Shown here: positions 53,175 through 61,153 of the stretch, one piece after another
How the letters are laid out: each line of letters starts with the position of its first letter
Position numbering within the stretch: the first letter of the stretch is position 1
Source: Mycobacterium sp. 1164985.4
GTDB taxonomy: Bacteria > Actinomycetota > Actinomycetes > Mycobacteriales > Mycobacteriaceae
Reading direction: 5' to 3'
DNA: 61,165 nt
Assembly: GCF_001668575.1 (NCBI RefSeq)
Contig: NZ_LZMD01000115.1
Location: forward strand, 1 to 61,165
The notes under the pieces: model-generated
The model's database searches: none
Told to the model about the DNA's origin: nothing
What the model saw: only the letters and a program-made list of their open reading frames with translations
Program-made: the position numbers and the translations under genes

Positions 53175-53657
53175 TTACGCCGGCCGCGGTGGCGGCGGCG
53201 GTCCGACCCTGTTCAGCTGGAATTCGTTGGCGCCGTTATAGGCGTCCCCACATATCCCCGGTTCGTGGTAGGAGCGCACGCCCTTTCCGCTGGCGGCATC
53301 CCAGGCGTAGTTCATGGGTAGGTCGTGTTGTGAGCCGTCCTCACAGGTGAGCGCATCGGGTGTCAGGGTGTCTCGAATGATCCACCAGCCGACCTGCCAA
53401 TAGGCGTTCGCGCTCCATCCCGGCGACTTCCGCTCGGTGTCGCCCGCGCCGTACTCGGTGACGTGCACGCACTGGAACGCATCGCCTTCACAGGGCGTGA
53501 CCACCCACGTCGTCGGGCCCCACTCGTAAGCGGCTTCGTAGGTGCCGAGCGCATTCTGTGTGATCTGGTCCGTGCCGTTCGCCGGGGCGGCTACACCGAT
53601 CGCCACCATCCCTGCCGCGACGACAAATGCCGCCGCGGTCACCCCCCTGCTTCCCAT
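53175..53657 (-). CDS. Secreted hypothetical protein
   Basis: Protein of 160 residues from ATG 53657, preceded by the strong site AAGGAGTGGGC. A signal peptide (VTAAAFVVAAGMVAIGVAAP) is followed by a mature part with four or more Cys: TPCEGDAFQCVHV, TCEDGSQHDLPMNYAWD and GICGDAYNGANEFQLNRVGP, and a Pro-rich end. It resembles the small exported mycobacterial proteins carrying a TPC-x-x-x-C core. It is convergent with sigA and divergent from the methyltransferase. Confidence 0.75.
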   Translation of the reverse strand: MGSRGVTAAAFVVAAGMVAIGVAAPANGTDQITQNALGTYEAAYEWGPTTWVVTPCEGDAFQCVHVTEYGAGDTERKSPGWSANAYWQVGWWIIRDTLTPDALTCEDGSQHDLPMNYAWDAASGKGVRSYHEPGICGDAYNGANEFQLNRVGPPPPPRPA

Positions 53658-53855
53658 GCCCACTCCTTCGTGTCCGGCTCGCGTGTCGGCAGTATGCAAC
53701 GCGGGCGACCGGGCCTGGACGCAATTACGATCAACGGGGGGCCCGCGAGTGTTGGGGCGAATGACGCGATCTCACGGGACGGCCCGTCGCGACACGTTCC
53801 CGTTCGTCCAGGGCTAGCAAACGCACCCGGCGTGGAACCTGTAGTGTTTCCCGCC

Positions 53856-54950
53856 GTGCCGAATAAGCCTGCGATGGTTCCGCCCATGCCCGTGGTCCGC
53901 GTCGTCAACCGGGTGCGCGCAACCCTGCAACATCTTCACCGCTCTACGGTGCCCGCGAGCGTCGCCATCCTCGAAATGGCGACCGGTGCCTGGCAGACGC
54001 AGACAATGTACGTCGCCGCGAAACTGGGCGTCGCCGACGAGCTCGCGAGCGGGCCGGCACGCGCCGCCGACATCGCCGAGCGGGTCGGAGCGGACCCCGA
54101 TGCGCTGTACCGGCTGATGCGGGCGCTGTCGTCGAAGGGCCTTCTCGACCATCACCGTGACGACACGTTCAGCCTGACCAAGGTCGGAGACGCCCTGCGC
54201 ACCGACCACCCGGAGTCGATGCGCGACATGGTGTTGTTCATCGGGCACCGGGCTCGCTGGGAGGACTGGGGCAGCCTGCTGCATTCGGTACAGACCGGCG
54301 AACCGTCGGTCATCAAGTTGCGCGGCATGCCGTACTTCGACTACCTGGACACCGATCCCGACCTGGCCCAGGTGTTCAACAAGGCGATGACGGCCACGAG
54401 CGGCATCACCAACGAAATCGCCCTCGGCCAATACGATTTCAAGGACTTCAAGTTGATCGTCGACGTCGGGGGCGGCCACGGCCTGCTGCTGTCGACCATC
54501 CTGAACGGCGCGCCCGATGCCCGCGGCATCGTCTACGACCTGCCGTCAGTGGTCACCGACGCCCCCACGACGTTCAAGGCCGCGGGAGTAGCGGACCGCT
54601 GCATCGCCGAGGGCGGTTCGTTCCTGGAGCGGGTTCCCGAAGGCGGCGACGCCTACGTGATGAAGAACATCATCCACGACTGGGACGACGCCAACTCGCT
54701 GACGATCCTGCGTAACGTCCGCACCGCGATCGCCCCTCATGGCAAGCTGCTGCTGCTGGAAATGGTTCTGCCGGAACGGGCCACGCCGTTCATCGGTTTC
54801 CAACTGGACCTCGAGATGCTCGTCACCGTGGGCGGCAAGGAGCGCACTCGCGCCGATTACTCAGATCTGTTGCGCCGCGCGGGTTTCCGGCTCGACCGCA
54901 TCATCGACACCGTCACGCCGATCTCGATCGTCGAAGCGTCCCCGATCTAA
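53856..54950 (+). CDS. O-methyltransferase, plant-type family 2
   Basis: SAM-dependent methyltransferase of about 364 residues. The N-terminal dimerisation/winged-helix domain (TMYVAAKLGVADELASGPAR, LYRLMRALSSKGLLDHHRDD) precedes a Rossmann domain with LIVDVGGGHGLLLSTILNG (motif I), GIVYDLPSVV and KNIIHDWDDANSL, whose His is the usual base. GTG 53856 lies nine bases after TAGTGT, suggesting a leaderless start; ATG 53874 is an alternative. The substrate is probably a phenolic or quinone-like small molecule, which sequence cannot settle. Confidence 0.82.
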   Translation: MPNKPAMVPPMPVVRVVNRVRATLQHLHRSTVPASVAILEMATGAWQTQTMYVAAKLGVADELASGPARAADIAERVGADPDALYRLMRALSSKGLLDHHRDDTFSLTKVGDALRTDHPESMRDMVLFIGHRARWEDWGSLLHSVQTGEPSVIKLRGMPYFDYLDTDPDLAQVFNKAMTATSGITNEIALGQYDFKDFKLIVDVGGGHGLLLSTILNGAPDARGIVYDLPSVVTDAPTTFKAAGVADRCIAEGGSFLERVPEGGDAYVMKNIIHDWDDANSLTILRNVRTAIAPHGKLLLLEMVLPERATPFIGFQLDLEMLVTVGGKERTRADYSDLLRRAGFRLDRIIDTVTPISIVEASPI

Positions 54951-54953
54951 CCT

Positions 54954-55736
54954 TCACCGCCTCCTGTCGCGCACCTTGTACGTCGACGGCCACGATTCGC
55001 GCGTCTCGTCGCCGGTCAGCGGAATGCCTTTGCTTCCGATCTTGATGTCGTAAGCCTCCTTGCCGGGGCCTACCTCCCGGTTGGCGTGCTCGGTGGCCAG
55101 ATACATCAACTGGTCGATCTCGGCTTCGGCGAATGCGACGAACGACGTCTTGCGGACGATGTCGTCCGCGCCGGCGGCGATCCGGTCCGGCAGCACCCGC
55201 GTCGCGAACGCCGCACCCGCCACCAACGCGAACGGGATGACCCAGTAGCAGAGGAAGGAAAGCGGTGTGTCGGTATCCAGGACCGTCGCATCGCGGTCGA
55301 CGATCGGTGGGATCGCCGACGACACCGTCATGCCGCCGAACGCCGCCACCCAGATCCAGGTCAGCTGCGAGGTGATGCGGGCGAACAGGTCGCTCTTGAC
55401 GACATGAGCCTGCTGCCCCGCTTCGGCGAACTCCCGCACGAACGGCTGGCCGATCAAGACACTGGTGAGCGTCACGAGGAAGATCCCCAGGTTGCTCAGC
55501 GGAAAGATCCAGCGTTCGAGGAACGATTCGTCGAGCACAAAGGTCAGCACCGTCAGCACCAGAAATGTTGCCAGAGCGCCGATTTCGAGCATCTTTCCGG
55601 GACCGCCCCGCAGCTGTCCCAGCGTGAAACCGGCAACCGCGACCGCCAGAGCGATCAGCACCGCGACGGTGAACGGAACATTGCCGACGAGCACCCAGTA
55701 GACGATCCACGGTGCCAGACCTAACAAAATGCCCAC
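54954..55736 (-). CDS. Six-span membrane protein of unknown function
   Basis: Protein of 260 residues from GTG 55736. Six hydrophobic segments (LLGLAPWIVYWVLVG, FTVAVLIALAVAVAGFTLG, EIGALATFLVLTVLTFVL, WIFPLSNLGIFLVTLTSVLI, LTWIWVAAFGGMTVSSAI, CYWVIPFALVAGAAFATRVL) are followed by a 75-residue soluble tail. Family not recognised. TACAAT at 55750-55745 (minus strand) lies eight bases before the GTG, consistent with a leaderless transcript. Convergent with the methyltransferase (3-bp gap) and divergent from the RidA gene. Confidence 0.7.
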   Translation of the reverse strand: MGILLGLAPWIVYWVLVGNVPFTVAVLIALAVAVAGFTLGQLRGGPGKMLEIGALATFLVLTVLTFVLDESFLERWIFPLSNLGIFLVTLTSVLIGQPFVREFAEAGQQAHVVKSDLFARITSQLTWIWVAAFGGMTVSSAIPPIVDRDATVLDTDTPLSFLCYWVIPFALVAGAAFATRVLPDRIAAGADDIVRKTSFVAFAEAEIDQLMYLATEHANREVGPGKEAYDIKIGSKGIPLTGDETRESWPSTYKVRDRRR

Positions 55737-55744
55737 GATTTGTA

Positions 55745-55750
55745 ATTGTA
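55745..55750 (-). promoter_or_regulatory. -10 box for leaderless membrane-protein gene
   Basis: TACAAT on the minus strand with eight bases before the GTG at 55736. This fits a mycobacterial leaderless promoter and supports that start codon. Confidence 0.5.
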
Positions 55751-55792
55751 CGTAGGGTCGGTCCGGCCTCGTGCGTGAACTACTTTGAAGCC

Positions 55793-56167
55793 ATGCCAGA
55801 GCGGCGCAACATCGCTTCCAGCTCGCAGTATGAGGCTGCGGTGGGCTACTCGCGGGCGGTGCGCACCTGCCCCTACGTCGCCGTGGCAGGCACCACGGGC
55901 GTTGGAGTGGACGTCGCCGCTCAGACACGCGACGCCCTCAAACGCATCGAGACCGCCCTGCACGAGGCGGGCGCATCGCTGTCCGACGTGGTACGCACCC
56001 GCATCTACGTCACCGACATCTCGCTGTGGCGCGATGTCGGGGCCATGCATGCCGAAGTGTTCGGCGACATCCGTCCCGCGGCCACGATGGTGGAGGTGGC
56101 CGCGCTGATTGCGCCGGACCTCCTCGTGGAGATCGAGGCCGACGCCTATGTGAAGGACCCGAACTAG
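55793..56167 (+). CDS. RidA/YjgF-family protein
   Basis: Protein of 124 residues from ATG 55793, orthologue of Rv2704. The RidA fold is seen in YSRAVRTCPYVAVAGTTGVG, QTRDALKRIETALHEAGASL, VVRTRIYVTDISLWRDVGAM and the end PAATMVEVAALIAPDLLVEI, with the Arg used for imine hydrolysis in VVRTRIYVTD. Probable deaminase of reactive enamines and imines; substrate not defined. Its 3' end overlaps the DUF952 gene by 4 bp, convergently. Confidence 0.85.
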   Translation: MPERRNIASSSQYEAAVGYSRAVRTCPYVAVAGTTGVGVDVAAQTRDALKRIETALHEAGASLSDVVRTRIYVTDISLWRDVGAMHAEVFGDIRPAATMVEVAALIAPDLLVEIEADAYVKDPN

Positions 56168-56523
56168 GGCGCCAGCGGAGCGAACCGCCCATCGGCATCG
56201 GGCAGATAAGAAGTGACGCGGATCACAGCCCGGATCGGCAAAGGCCCGTACAGATGTGGGAACTCCATCCCCACGGGATCAGCGGGTACACCGGATTCCC
56301 AGCGAACCGGAGAGGACAGTCGTGCGGCGTCGATGTGGAGCAGCACCAGATCGGTGCGACCGGCGTACAGCCGGTTGGCCGGCAGATGCACCTGCTCGGG
56401 TGTCGAGAGATGCACGAAACCGACTGTGGCCAACGAATCGGGGCGATGCTCGCCGTGCGCTCGGGCGGACCGCCATTCGTCTTTGCTACACAAGTGGACC
56501 AGAACCGTGGGCGCCGAGTTCAT
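56164..56523 (-). CDS. DUF952 family protein
   Basis: Protein of 119 residues from ATG 56523 (MNSAPTVLVHLCSKDEW). DUF952 marks are VGFVHLSTPEQVHLPANRLY, LVLLHIDAARLSSPVRWE and FPHLYGPLPIRAVIRVTSY. The family resembles ADP-ribosyltransferase-like folds, with activity unproven. In the position of Rv2705c. Confidence 0.8.
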   Translation of the reverse strand: MNSAPTVLVHLCSKDEWRSARAHGEHRPDSLATVGFVHLSTPEQVHLPANRLYAGRTDLVLLHIDAARLSSPVRWESGVPADPVGMEFPHLYGPLPIRAVIRVTSYLPDADGRFAPLAP

Positions 56524-56653
56524 ATCGCCAGCCTGCCGTGTCGGCAACTCGAGGTAACGGTGAGACACGACACACCGGTAAAGCCTTTGGGAACAACGCC
56601 GAAAGTCAAAACGTCTGAGACAGTAGATGCACGCGACAGTACGGAGGTCCGCA

Positions 56654-56848
56654 ATGACGAACGCAACGCTCACCAGTCCCCCACTGACCCGGGCTGACCG
56701 CTGCGATCGTTGCGGCGCCGCTGCACGGGTTCGCGCGAAGCTTCCCTCGGGAGCGGAGTTGCTCTTCTGCCAGCACCACGCGAACGAGCACGAGGCCAAG
56801 CTGATCGAACTGGCCGCCGTCCTCGAAGTCAGCCCGGTGGAGGCATAG
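56654..56848 (+). CDS. Small zinc-binding protein (DUF7455-like)
   Basis: Protein of 64 residues; ATG 56654 follows a GGAGG. The core ADRCDRCGAAARVRAKLPSG then AELLFCQHHANEHEAKL has CxxC and C-x-HH, a likely zinc site. This small actinobacterial family is of unknown function and often lies near sigma-factor genes. It is co-directional with the YihY gene, 64 bp away. Confidence 0.8.
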   Translation: MTNATLTSPPLTRADRCDRCGAAARVRAKLPSGAELLFCQHHANEHEAKLIELAAVLEVSPVEA

Positions 56849-56912
56849 CGCCCGACACGGCTGACAGCCGCTCTGGGCAGGAGCACCATTCGTCAGTAAT
56901 GCTGGACTGGTC

Positions 56913-57905
56913 ATGAGTGACCAGCCTCGGCCGCTGCCGACGAAGCCGTCGCGCCACCACATTCGGCACATCGTGCGGCGCACCTTGTCCAAGAGCTGGG
57001 ACGACTCGATCTTCTCGGAGTCCGCGCAGGCGGCGTTCTGGTCTGCGTTGTCGCTTCCCCCGCTACTTCTCGGAATGCTCGGCAGCTTGGCGTACATCGC
57101 TCCGCTGTTCGGGCCCGAGACGCTCCCGATGATCGAAGACCAGATCATCGATACCGCCGCGCGCTTCTTCTCCACCAACGTGGTGACCGAGATCATCGAG
57201 CCGACGGTGCGCGACATCGTCAAAGGTGCCCGCGGTGAGGTGGTGTCGGTGGGGTTCGTGATCTCGCTGTGGGCGGGGTCGTCGGCGATCTCGGCGTTCG
57301 TGGACTCGATCACCGAGGCGCACGACCAGACGCCGTTGCGCCATCCGGTGCGCCAGCGGTTCTACGCGCTGGGCCTGTACGTGGTGATGTTGGTCGGCGC
57401 GATTCTCGCGGCGCCGTTCATCGCGTTGGGGCCGCGCAAGATCGCGACATTCATCCCCGACAGCTGGGACCACATCCTGCGCTTCGGGTACTACCCGGTG
57501 CTGATCCTGGGGCTGATCGTGTCGGTGAACATCCTCTACCGGGTTTCGCTCCCCAAGCCGTTGCCGTCGCACCGGCTGCTACTGGGCTCGATCCTGGCAA
57601 CCGTGGTGTTCCTGCTGGCGACGTTCGGGCTGCGCTTCTACCTGACGTGGATCACCGCGACCGGCTACACCTACGGAGCGCTGGCGACGCCGATCGCCTT
57701 CCTGTTGTTCGCGTTCTTCCTCGGATTCGCGATCATGATCGGGGCAGAACTCAACGCCGCCATCCAGGAGGAGTGGCCCGCCGCGGACACCCACGCCAAG
57801 CGGTTCCGGTGGTGGCTCAAGGAGAAAGCGGACTCACTCAACGGCGCCTCGGCCGAGGAGCCGGCGCCCGCCCCGAGCACAGCGGCCGACCGCGCTACTT
57901 CTTGA
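56913..57905 (+). CDS. YihY/BrkB-family membrane protein
   Basis: Protein of 330 residues, orthologue of Rv2707. Six hydrophobic segments include ALSLPPLLLGMLGSLAYIAP, VGFVISLWAGSSAISAFVDS, YVVMLVGAILAAPFIALGP, LILGLIVSVNILYRVSLP, ILATVVFLLATFGLRFYLTW and FLLFAFFLGFAIMIGAELNA. The last carries the family's GAELNA end. Once named ribonuclease BN in error; actual function unknown. Its end overlaps the DUF3039 gene by 11 bp, convergently. Confidence 0.85.
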   Translation: MSDQPRPLPTKPSRHHIRHIVRRTLSKSWDDSIFSESAQAAFWSALSLPPLLLGMLGSLAYIAPLFGPETLPMIEDQIIDTAARFFSTNVVTEIIEPTVRDIVKGARGEVVSVGFVISLWAGSSAISAFVDSITEAHDQTPLRHPVRQRFYALGLYVVMLVGAILAAPFIALGPRKIATFIPDSWDHILRFGYYPVLILGLIVSVNILYRVSLPKPLPSHRLLLGSILATVVFLLATFGLRFYLTWITATGYTYGALATPIAFLLFAFFLGFAIMIGAELNAAIQEEWPAADTHAKRFRWWLKEKADSLNGASAEEPAPAPSTAADRATS

Positions 57906-58131
57906 GCTTCTCGTAAATGCGCTTGCACTCCGGGCACACCGGCGAACCCGGCTTGGCCGACTTCGTCACCGGAAACACCTCACCGCACAAGGCGACGACG
58001 TGGGTTCCCATCACCGCGCTCTCGGCGATCTTGTCCTTCTTGACATAGTGGAAGAACTTCGGGGTATCGCTGTCAGTCCCGTCGTCGACGCGTTCGTCGG
58101 TGTCGGTGCGCTCGATCGTCTGGGTTTGCAT
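57895..58131 (-). CDS. DUF3039 zinc-ribbon protein
   Basis: Protein of 78 residues from ATG 58131 (MQTQTIERTDTDERVDD), matching the usual family start; ATG 58140 is three codons earlier. Conserved blocks are FFHYVKKDKIAESAVMGTHV, VALCGEVFPVTKSAKPGSPV and CPECKRIYEKL. The single Cys and the CPEC pair suggest a zinc site. Orthologue of Rv2708c; function unknown. Confidence 0.88.
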   Translation of the reverse strand: MQTQTIERTDTDERVDDGTDSDTPKFFHYVKKDKIAESAVMGTHVVALCGEVFPVTKSAKPGSPVCPECKRIYEKLKK

Positions 58132-58197
58132 GACGACCATTTTGCCCGTAAGAAAACCGACCCGTACAGCGGAGCCACAATGTGGAACAGTGGAGTT

Positions 58198-58599
58198 ATG
58201 AAACAAAGCCCCGAGCTGAGTTTCGATGACGACGGTCGGCCCGTCCTGATCACTCGCGCCGCTCCCGCCTACGAGGAACAGCACCGCCAACGGGTTCGGA
58301 AATACCTGACGATCATGTCGTTTCGCATCCCGGCCCTCGTCCTGGCCGCAGTCGCCTACGGCATCTGGCACAACGGGCTGATCTCGCTGGCCATTCTGGT
58401 CGGTTCGATTCCCCTGCCGTGGATCGCCGTTCTCATCGCCAACGACCGCCCGCCGCGCCGTCCCGAGGAGCCGCGTCGCTACGACAACCGGCACCGCTCG
58501 CCGGAGGTCGCGACCGCCGAGCGGCCAGCGCTGGAACACGGGACCATCGCCGCGCCGCAACCCGGGGGGCGCACCGCGAACGGTGATGTTCCCAGCTGA
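58198..58599 (+). CDS. DUF3099 membrane protein
   Basis: Protein of 133 residues from ATG 58198. After LSFDDDGRPVLITRAAPAYE and a basic EEQHRQRVRKYLT come two membrane spans (MSFRIPALVLAAVAYGIWHN and LISLAILVGSIPLPWIAVLI), then NDRPPRRP and a polar tail. Orthologue of Rv2709. It is upstream of and co-directional with sigB. Function unknown. Confidence 0.85.
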   Translation: MKQSPELSFDDDGRPVLITRAAPAYEEQHRQRVRKYLTIMSFRIPALVLAAVAYGIWHNGLISLAILVGSIPLPWIAVLIANDRPPRRPEEPRRYDNRHRSPEVATAERPALEHGTIAAPQPGGRTANGDVPS

Positions 58600-58682
58600 G
58601 ACGCTTCTATCGCTTTTCTAAGGACATTCTCAGGTCCTCGCCGAGAAACCGCTGATCAGAAGGTGTGAACCAGCCAATGGCT

Positions 58683-58710
58683 GGGAACTCTTTGGACCTC
58701 GTGGGCGTTG
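58683..58710 (+). promoter_or_regulatory. SigE/SigH-type stress promoter of sigB
   Basis: GGGAAC (58683-58688), a 17-bp spacer and CGTTG (58706-58710) match the -35/-10 consensus of the mycobacterial ECF factors SigE and SigH (GGGAAC, CGTT). The start would be about 30 bases before the sigB ATG, whose ribosome-binding site is AGGAGG. In M. tuberculosis sigB is known to be transcribed by SigE, SigH and SigL from one such promoter. Confidence 0.75.
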
Positions 58711-58746
58711 TAGCTCATGACAGTTCGACTTGATCAGGAGGCCGTC

Positions 58747-59706
58747 ATGGCAAATGCCAGCACCATCCGCGTCGACCAAGACCTGGACGCCCAGAGTCCA
58801 GCGGCTGACCTCGTGCGCGTGTACCTCAATGGCATTGGCAAAACGGCCTTGCTCAACGCCGCCGACGAGGTGGAGCTCGCAAAGCGCATCGAGGCAGGGC
58901 TTTACGCCAAGCACCTGCTCGAGACGCGGAAGCGCTTGGGAGAGAACCGCAAACGTGATCTTGCCGCGGTGGTCCGCGACGGTGAGGCCGCACGACGCCA
59001 CCTCCTCGAGGCCAACCTGCGCCTCGTGGTGTCGCTCGCGAAGCGCTACACGGGCCGCGGGATGCCGCTGCTCGACCTGATCCAGGAAGGCAACCTGGGC
59101 CTGATCCGGGCGATGGAAAAGTTCGACTACACCAAGGGATTCAAGTTCTCGACGTACGCCACGTGGTGGATCCGACAGGCGATCACCCGCGGCATGGCCG
59201 ACCAGAGCCGCACCATCCGGCTTCCGGTGCACCTCGTCGAGCAGGTCAACAAGCTCGCTCGAATCAAGCGCGAGATGCATCAAAACCTCGGACGCGAAGC
59301 CACCGATGAGGAACTTGCGGCCGAGTCGGGCATCCCGGTCGAGAAGATCACCGATCTGCTCGAGCACAGCCGCGACCCGGTGAGCCTCGACATGCCGGTC
59401 GGCAGCGACGAGGAAGCCCCCCTGGGCGACTTCATCGAAGACGCCGAGGCAATGTCCGCCGAGAATGCGGTCATCTCCGAGCTGCTGCACACCGACATCC
59501 GGCACGTGCTCGCCACGCTCGACGAGCGCGAGCAACAGGTGATCCGGCTGCGGTTCGGCCTCGATGACGGCCAGCCCCGCACCCTCGACCAGATCGGCAA
59601 GCTGTTCGGGCTCTCCCGCGAGCGGGTCCGCCAGATCGAGCGCGAGGTCATGGCCAAGCTCCGCAACGGCGAACGCGCGGATCGGCTCCGCTCCTACGCC
59701 AGCTAG
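58747..59706 (+). CDS. sigB: Stress-response sigma factor SigB
   Basis: Group 2 sigma-70 factor of 319 residues. ATG 58747 is chosen for the AGGAGG at proper distance and for family alignment (MANASTIRVDQDLDAQSPAA). It lacks the long N-terminal extension of SigA but shares regions 1.2-4.2: DLVRVYLNGIGKTALLNAAD, LAKRYTGRGMPLLDLIQEGN, YATWWIRQAITRGMADQSRT and LFGLSRERVRQIEREVM. It directs general stress and starvation genes. An ECF-type promoter precedes it and a hairpin follows it. Confidence 0.96.
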   Translation: MANASTIRVDQDLDAQSPAADLVRVYLNGIGKTALLNAADEVELAKRIEAGLYAKHLLETRKRLGENRKRDLAAVVRDGEAARRHLLEANLRLVVSLAKRYTGRGMPLLDLIQEGNLGLIRAMEKFDYTKGFKFSTYATWWIRQAITRGMADQSRTIRLPVHLVEQVNKLARIKREMHQNLGREATDEELAAESGIPVEKITDLLEHSRDPVSLDMPVGSDEEAPLGDFIEDAEAMSAENAVISELLHTDIRHVLATLDEREQQVIRLRFGLDDGQPRTLDQIGKLFGLSRERVRQIEREVMAKLRNGERADRLRSYAS

Positions 59707-59716
59707 AAGCCCCGAT

Positions 59717-59746
59717 GATCCCCGCCGGCGTCAACCGGCGGGGATC
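59717..59746. terminator. Hairpin between sigB and ideR
   Basis: Twelve-base arms GATCCCCGCCGG and CCGGCGGGGATC pair perfectly around a six-base loop, starting 11 bases after the sigB stop. No T-run follows, which is usual for mycobacterial terminators. It probably insulates ideR from sigB transcription. Confidence 0.7.
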
Positions 59747-59803
59747 GTGTCGTCTCGAGCCGGTGTCGCAGACGTAACAACGCAGTTCAGACCCTCCAGC
59801 CGG

Positions 59804-59809
59804 TAGACT
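59804..59809 (+). promoter_or_regulatory. -10 box for ideR
   Basis: TAGACT matches TANNNT and lies 25 bases before the ideR ATG, which has GGAGGG between. It gives a short leader of about 18 bases. No clear iron box is visible around it. Confidence 0.45.
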
Positions 59810-59833
59810 CACCTTCGACGGAGGGTTAGCGCA

Positions 59834-60529
59834 ATGAATGATCTGGTCGACACCACAGAGATGTACCTGCGGACGATCTACGACCTCGAGGAAGAGGGCG
59901 TAGTACCCCTGCGTGCACGCATCGCGGAACGTCTCGATCAGAGCGGCCCGACCGTCAGCCAGACGGTGTCTCGCATGGAGCGCGACGGCCTGTTGCACGT
60001 CGCCGGGGACCGCCACCTCGAGCTGACCGAGAAGGGGCGCGCTCTCGCCGTGGCTGTCATGCGCAAGCACCGACTCGCCGAGCGGCTGCTCGTCGACGTC
60101 ATCGGGCTGCCCTGGGAGGAAGTCCACGCCGAGGCTTGCCGCTGGGAGCACGTGATGAGCGAGGACGTCGAGCGTCGGCTGGTTCAGGTGCTCAAAAACC
60201 CGACCACGTCCCCGTTCGGCAACCCGATCCCCGGGCTGTCCGAGTTGGGCCTGGTCAGCACCTCCTCCGACCGTGACCCCCTGAACCTCGTGCGCCTGAC
60301 CGAACTGCCGGCGGGAATGCCCGTCGCGGTGGTGGTGCGGCAGCTGACCGAGCACGTCCAGGGCGACGTCGACCTCATCGGCCGACTCAAGGAGGCGGGC
60401 GTGGTGCCCAACGCCCGCGTGACCGTGCAGACCAACGACCACGGCGGGGTGATGATCGTGATCCCCGGCCACGAACAGGTCGAACTGCCTCATCACATGG
60501 CGCACGCCGTCAAGGTCGAGAAGGTCTGA
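59834..60529 (+). CDS. ideR: Iron-dependent repressor IdeR
   Basis: DtxR-family Fe2+-activated repressor that controls siderophore synthesis and iron storage. Protein of 231 residues. The winged HTH is RARIAERLDQSGPTVSQTVS then RMERDGLLHV. Metal ligands are all in place: Met10, Cys102, Glu105 and His106 of the primary site, and His79, Glu83 and His98 of the ancillary site. A C-terminal SH3-like domain (LPAGMPVAVVVRQLTEHV to GVMIVIPGHEQVEL) is present. Orthologue of Rv2711. Confidence 0.96.
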   Translation: MNDLVDTTEMYLRTIYDLEEEGVVPLRARIAERLDQSGPTVSQTVSRMERDGLLHVAGDRHLELTEKGRALAVAVMRKHRLAERLLVDVIGLPWEEVHAEACRWEHVMSEDVERRLVQVLKNPTTSPFGNPIPGLSELGLVSTSSDRDPLNLVRLTELPAGMPVAVVVRQLTEHVQGDVDLIGRLKEAGVVPNARVTVQTNDHGGVMIVIPGHEQVELPHHMAHAVKVEKV

Positions 60530-60564
60530 CCCAGCCGATCGTGCTCCTGCCCGCCAGCCGGCGA

Positions 60565-60913
60565 TCAGCCGGCCCGCCTCCCGAACGCCTGGCGCGGCGG
60601 TAACCGCACGCCCAGTTGGTCGGCCAACCGGTAACCCGTGGTTGCCAGCTCCCGAATCCGCTCCGGCCGCAGGCCGGACTGCAGCGCGGTGTCGAGCATC
60701 CCCGCCATCCGATGCGTGCCGTCACACCGCAGAGCCGCCTCCAGCGACACTCCGGCCAGCGGACCGTCGCCACGCGCGTACGCCGAGAACGCCAGCAGTA
60801 CCAGGGCCTCGACCCGCCACTGCTCCGGAAGCCGTCGCGACATCTCCGCCCACAACGCCTCGGCTTGTGGCGCACGCTCGCCGACCGCGAGAGCGTAGAG
60901 CGTGTCACGGACC
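60565..60913 (-). pseudogene. DUF4192 protein, C-terminal part on the minus strand
   Basis: From 60913 down to the stop at 60565-60567 this encodes VRDTLYALAVGERAPQAEAL, MSRRLPEQWRVEALVLLAFS, GDGPLAGVSLEAALRCDGTH and a C-terminal RYRLADQLG-type helix, the end of a DUF4192 protein (Rv2712c position). Upstream of 60913 the family sequence stops abruptly. The residues that should precede it are instead found on the opposite strand at 60921-61165. The gene is therefore not intact as presented. Function of the family is unknown. Confidence 0.7.
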
Positions 60914-61153
60914 CCGCCCATGCGGACACGCTGGCTGTCCGCATCGATGATGCGCGAGCGGCACGAGCGAACGCCGACGCCTGCCGCGACATCGAGGCGG
61001 TGATGGCGGCCGCCGCCCGTGTCGCCGACGGCGACGCGTTGTCCGACGAGACGCTGGTCCGGATCGCGGCGGCTCTGACGGATCTGCAGGTCCGTGACAC
61101 GCTCTACGCTCTCGCGGTCGGCGAGCGTGCGCCACAAGCCGAGGCGTTGTGGG
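60849..61153. repeat. 65-bp perfect inverted repeat splitting DUF4192
   Basis: Arms 60849-60913 and 61089-61153 are exact reverse complements, with 175 bp between. Both encode VRDTLYALAVGERAPQAEAL of the same protein, one on each strand. The sequence ends 12 bases after the second arm. Confidence 0.9.

Noticed and set aside
59761..59833. Iron box for IdeR autoregulation
   Set aside because: No TTAGGTTAGSCTAACCTAA-like sequence is visible upstream of ideR.
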